Shown: piece after piece, positions 31,422-35,739 of the stretch
Position numbering within the stretch: the first letter of the stretch is position 1
Layout: each line of letters begins with the position of its first letter
NCBI GenBank assembly: GCA_015478945.1
Contig: JABUQX010060206.1
Location: forward strand, 5,001 to 40,739
DNA from: Trachelipus rathkii
Lineage: Eukaryota; Arthropoda; Malacostraca; Isopoda; Trachelipodidae
Direction of reading: 5' to 3'
DNA length: 35,739 nucleotides
Position numbers and translations under genes: made by a program
The notes under the pieces: model-generated
The model's input: only the letters and a program-made list of their open reading frames with translations
The model's database searches: none
Told to the model about the DNA's origin: nothing

Positions 31422-33980
31422 GGTAAACAGGGTTGTCTGTTACTCACCACAATTCGACAATGAATTTTCAAAAGTGGTAAAAGAAAGTTTTAACTTTTTC
31501 TTACTTATAGCCCTCCCATGTGACCTATTTAGTACCCTATATAGTTATAACATATTGATAATATATAAAGATATTATAGATCTCTCTTATAATAAGTATC
31601 CATTAAAGTATAATTATAACATATACTACATTTTGGAATGGATTTTTAGTTATATAATTATATATATATATAATAGTTAATATTCCTTCCTATTTAATTA
31701 AATAAGTGAATTTAGGGATGGGCCGATAGTGAATTAGCCGGATACCGATATCCGGCACCGGAATATGCGGAGTGAGTATTCTTAAGCCCGAGATACTCGG
31801 ACCTATTACCCGTAAATAGATAACTCCTTCGGCTTTGAGGGAGATTTACCTATAGGCGAACCACTAACACATTTTTTTTCTCATCGTCGTAGTACTACAA
31901 AATTTTATTTTTAGGAGTGATCTTGTATTTCCAAATCTGGAAAGATTCTTATATACAAAAAAAATTAATATACCCACCTATAGTGTAATACAAACTGTTC
32001 CATGTGAATAATAGCGTATTTCACATATATAAAAAATAACTTTTAGGTGTTACCGTTAACTCTTTCTACTTTGTTCATTTAATAAGAGAAAGAAAGTTTA
32101 TTTAGACTGACAGATTTTAATTATATATTTTTTCAGTGTATACAGCTTGAGTATGTTAACTTTAAACTGGCAAAACTAAATTTTTGTTCCAAACAGGGCA
32201 TAGTAGTTAAATCGCTGGGCCTAACTAGGCCCTAATCCCCCCCCCATAAAAAAATTGCCAATTTTTGTTTTCTTACCATTTTATTCTTATTTTTATGTAG
32301 GCTATTCAAAACAACAGTAGTTTAAAAACATTAGATGTCTTTCTTCTTACGTTATATACTAATTTTTAAATATTAGAATAAACAGTGTTACTTTTTACTA
32401 TTAGGGGGTAAAAATTGAGAAAGAGTAAACCACATAGAAATTATAGTTTAACAATATTTTTATTCCAAATAAAACAGAGTTTCAAAAAGAATAATATTGA
32501 GCCCTAACTCCAAATGTAGTGGGTATTAAGACGCCATCCACATTTTAGTTGATTTTTCATTTATGTTTGATAATTATCATTAGTTGAAACAAGTTTTAAC
32601 TTGCTCTATACTAATTTTAATATAATAAACGATTATTATTACTATTATTAAAGCATGTTAAAAATAGGTGAATAAAATATAAAATTAATTTTTTATACAA
32701 AAATTATTGATTTAAAGAGCGAAAATTATATTTAATGTTCTGCGAGTTAGGATAAAGTCCCATAAAGTGTCTATACCCCTTTCAGAACTTGAGGTCTTAA
32801 ATTAGCTTTAGCTCGAAACGTTTTAAGTTCAAAAACATATAGATTAGATTGTAGATTTACAGTTATGTAATAGTGAACGGTCAGCTGTTATTTATACTTG
32901 CGCTACGAAGGTATTAGGCCTGGAGTGTTCAGAAAAAAAAGCCAAGAAAAGGAAGGGTTTATAGGTAGCGACGCCAGATGTGGATGACACGATAGTCCCA
33001 TTATATTCGATGAACGCTAAGGCTTGTTAAGCGGGCATCATTTTTGACCCTCGAACGGCTCCATATACATATTTATAGATTCATCTTGTTAAATTGTAAG
33101 TAGCCGCTTGATGTAAATGGGACTGTTTAGCATCATCCGAAGTAATTTAGTAGCAAGCCTCTACGCTATCATATAGTAATATGGAGGATATGATTACATG
33201 AAGAGGGATTAAGAACTGGCTGCTCCGATTGCTTACGCTTAGACGAAGTTCTTACTAATATTTTAAAAACACTTCAATGTTTATCTATAAATTACATCGA
33301 GATGAATAATAAATAGTTTATTTGTAATGAAACAGGATAATATATTATATCATATCAATTAGAGATTACTGTTAGATCCTTATAGAGAATCCGATCCCAT
33401 CTCATTTCTTACCAATTATAACTTATACAGATATAAAATAAAACCATTCGATAAGGGTCTTAATAATGAATATTGATCATGTATAATAGTTTCTCTACGA
33501 AATATTTAAATAGGGAATACTGAATTGCTCTGCAGCAGAATTAGGGTGTATACACTCTCCTCTCGATATATTTGGGTAACAGAGACAATCAGAACAACAG
33601 GGTGAGTCACATAAGAAAACTTAATAATTTTTAATCAGCGTAACTATTATATTTTTTGAGAGAGAGAGAACAAAAAAAATATAACATATTATATCATAAG
33701 ATGAAATTTTTCGTAAAATGAGATTCCATAGAGAAACTTATTATAATCATATGTTTGGCCAATAAGATATTAATTTGTAAACGAGTTTAAGACCCCAAGA
33801 AGTACTATCACAACCTTCAACCGGTAAATTCTCGGAAAGTTTTTTGAAATCTGGAACACCAAATGAGCATATGTTCAAAAAAAAGGTCGAAAATCCTTAC
33901 GTAAAGGTTAACCTAAAATTTTAAAACACAATTAAAATTGTCTAAATTGAATAATAATGTTTTAGCTCAGTTTTGCGGTT
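31422..33980. other. Long AT-rich region, nothing recognised
   Basis: About 2.5 kb without a credible frame, RNA gene or repeat family. A short palindrome-like 'ggataccgatatccgg' lies near 31740-31755. TA microsatellites are nearly absent here, unlike in the rest of the window. Confidence 0.4.
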
Positions 33981-35739
33981 CAGGTGCACTCCAATAACAA
34001 CACGTTAAATCGGATTTTAGATCAAGATTCGAATGAAGTAGGTTTTAATGGAAGTTGCAGTCGAGTGCTGCTGCTTGGCAGAAATATTCTTTTATTTTAC
34101 GTTCGTGCGCGATCAAGCTATGTTTACTGCACGTTGCGTTCTTTTTACTTCAAATACTCTCTTAAGCATGGAACATGTGGTTTTACTTTCATGTTCTTAT
34201 CTTTTCCCACATATCTGCTTGTAGATTATTTGGAGTCTTTCTTTTCACGCTGGCCTTTTCACCTTCTAACACCCACCTCCCCGTCCATCTTGCGTGACCC
34301 GATACGTATTTGATACGTTATCGTACATGAATATAAACATATTATGCATGATTATTCTATCATTTTTTCGGATATTCTCACTTTATTACATTTTCTTACA
34401 CCCTTTTCCTCCATTACGATGCTCGCCGCTGATTTCAATGAGCACACGTGTATTCAGTTTTTACTTGGCTATCATAGTTTTTTTTACATACAGGAATCTA
34501 ATTTCTGGAGGCCTGACCTATATATATACTTTACAGCCTACGAGGGTCGACACCCACCATAATATCCTGGATTGTGTTTATTTAATAATATTTATTCTGT
34601 CGCTATTTCCTCTCTGATATTATTAGTACTAATAATGTAATATTACATATCCTGATTTATAAAAACATATAGGTAGAAAATAGCTTATATCATTAACCAG
34701 TAAAAATATACGTAAAAATACATAAAATAAAAATCATCTCAGATAGTAAATAACTAATAATTTCCCTCTCATCTAGTGCCTGTCTTGTTTTCAAAGAAAT
34801 TCCCTTCAGCGAAGACAGACTGGGTTCCGAGTTGCATCTCTTTCTACTATTAATTTTTTTTCTGTGTTTGTTTTTCTTTAGGAGTTATTTCCCGGAGTTC
34901 TTATCTTAATTAGTGATATCTTTATATACACCTATCTATTGACCATATATTTCATGGCCATTTACGTGTAACTATTTCTAATGCGTATTGTAAATTAACA
35001 ATTTAGAGTTATATCATGCGATATCGTTACTTTACCCTGTCATACTGTACTTTATTTCTGAGTTTTCATCCGCAGAACCTAGAACTCTGAGTTATGGAGT
35101 TCATATAACTATTCTTCTCATGTTACTCATAGGTGTTAGTGTTGCGTGAAAGAAGCCCTTAAAAGAGGACTTCGAGATCCAGTTCTTAAAAACACGTTAA
35201 GGAGTTAATTTCAGGTAGTGCACTGCTAAATTTGTCCATACTTATAACTTGTTATCGAGCACTTATTATAGTAGAAAATGAGACTTTCATCTTAACACAA
35301 AAGATAGCTTTAGTAATTACTCCTACATATGATCATTGATGATTGGTCTATTCAAATATTATACTGTTATACAGAACATATAGAGCCATACCTGGATCCC
35401 TGAAACATACTTAGTTTAGGGCAAAGCTAATTATATACAAAATGTAATGGTAAACTTCTTTATAGATATAATAGTAGTTGATTCATTTTAACTTATGAAT
35501 TAGACATACTCGTTCCACTCCCGTATCTTATACGGTATATTAAACGTCAATTTATAGATCCTTTAATAGAATATTAATGATAGTTATTATTTAGCATTAA
35601 ATTTTCCCTATAATAATATTGAAAATAAAGTATACGAAATATCTTTACTTTAAGAAACTCCGGTTTATGAAATCCTTCTTTTACTTAATACTATGTATCG
35701 CTGTGCCGACACCACTACCACAACTCCAGGAGAGATATT
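33981..35739. other. Unassigned right end of window
   Basis: Overlapping plus-strand frames (33984-34313, 34294-34617) are Phe/Leu/Ser/Tyr-rich. Upstream sequence (33984-34150) has somewhat higher GC. No domain, splice pattern or repeat is recognised, and the last 1.1 kb has no long frame. Confidence 0.35.

Overview
The window looks like intron-rich, repeat-saturated DNA from an arthropod, most likely a decapod crustacean. The reasons are the very dense (TA)n and (AAT)n microsatellites, several decayed copies of a non-LTR retrotransposon whose endonuclease/reverse transcriptase I associate with decapods and spiders, a Tc1-type DNA transposon, and a multi-exon gene of the DUF4806 family, which is common in arthropods and cnidarians. 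No prokaryotic gene organisation is present. The taxon is inferred from family resemblance, not from a search.

The only convincing host-type gene lies on the minus strand between about 19.7 and 11.7 kb, and no single long ORF shows it. Going downstream, its pieces are a linker exon (19732-19397), a tentative short exon (14311-14229), two exons that together make a DUF4806 domain (12547-12388 and 12194-12076), and a terminal exon with the stop (11707-11696 coding). Splice phases agree at every junction and none of the exons contains a stop. The introns hold LINE copies and microsatellites. The 5' exons were not found.

Mobile elements by region. 521-1783: a nested fold-back element. 3629-3857: a tRNA-related SINE-like unit. 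4145-7344: a nearly complete but decayed LINE (minus). 7351-8523: a 1.2 kb palindrome of six tRNA-like units, three per strand. 8700-9430: a repeated and then inverted sequence. 10093-11415: a Tc1 element turned into a snap-back hairpin with TA target duplication. 12673-13865, 17285-19290 and 25465-26066: more 3' portions of the same LINE family (minus). 15400-16130: a reverse transcriptase fragment of that family on the plus strand. 21779-22572: the 5' part of a different LINE (minus) with a 2A-like motif, a PHD-like zinc finger and an AP-endonuclease start. Each minus-strand LINE 3' end runs straight into an AT-rich microsatellite, which probably explains much of the microsatellite load.

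From about 23 kb to the right end, non-repetitive DNA alternates with irregular TA arrays and I recognise no gene. Weak candidates there are a TATA-type promoter near 29.2 kb, a plus-strand exon near 31.3 kb and a minus-strand ORF near 31 kb. The irregular TA tracts, homopolymers and broken frames may partly be sequencing error, so frame-based statements there are soft.
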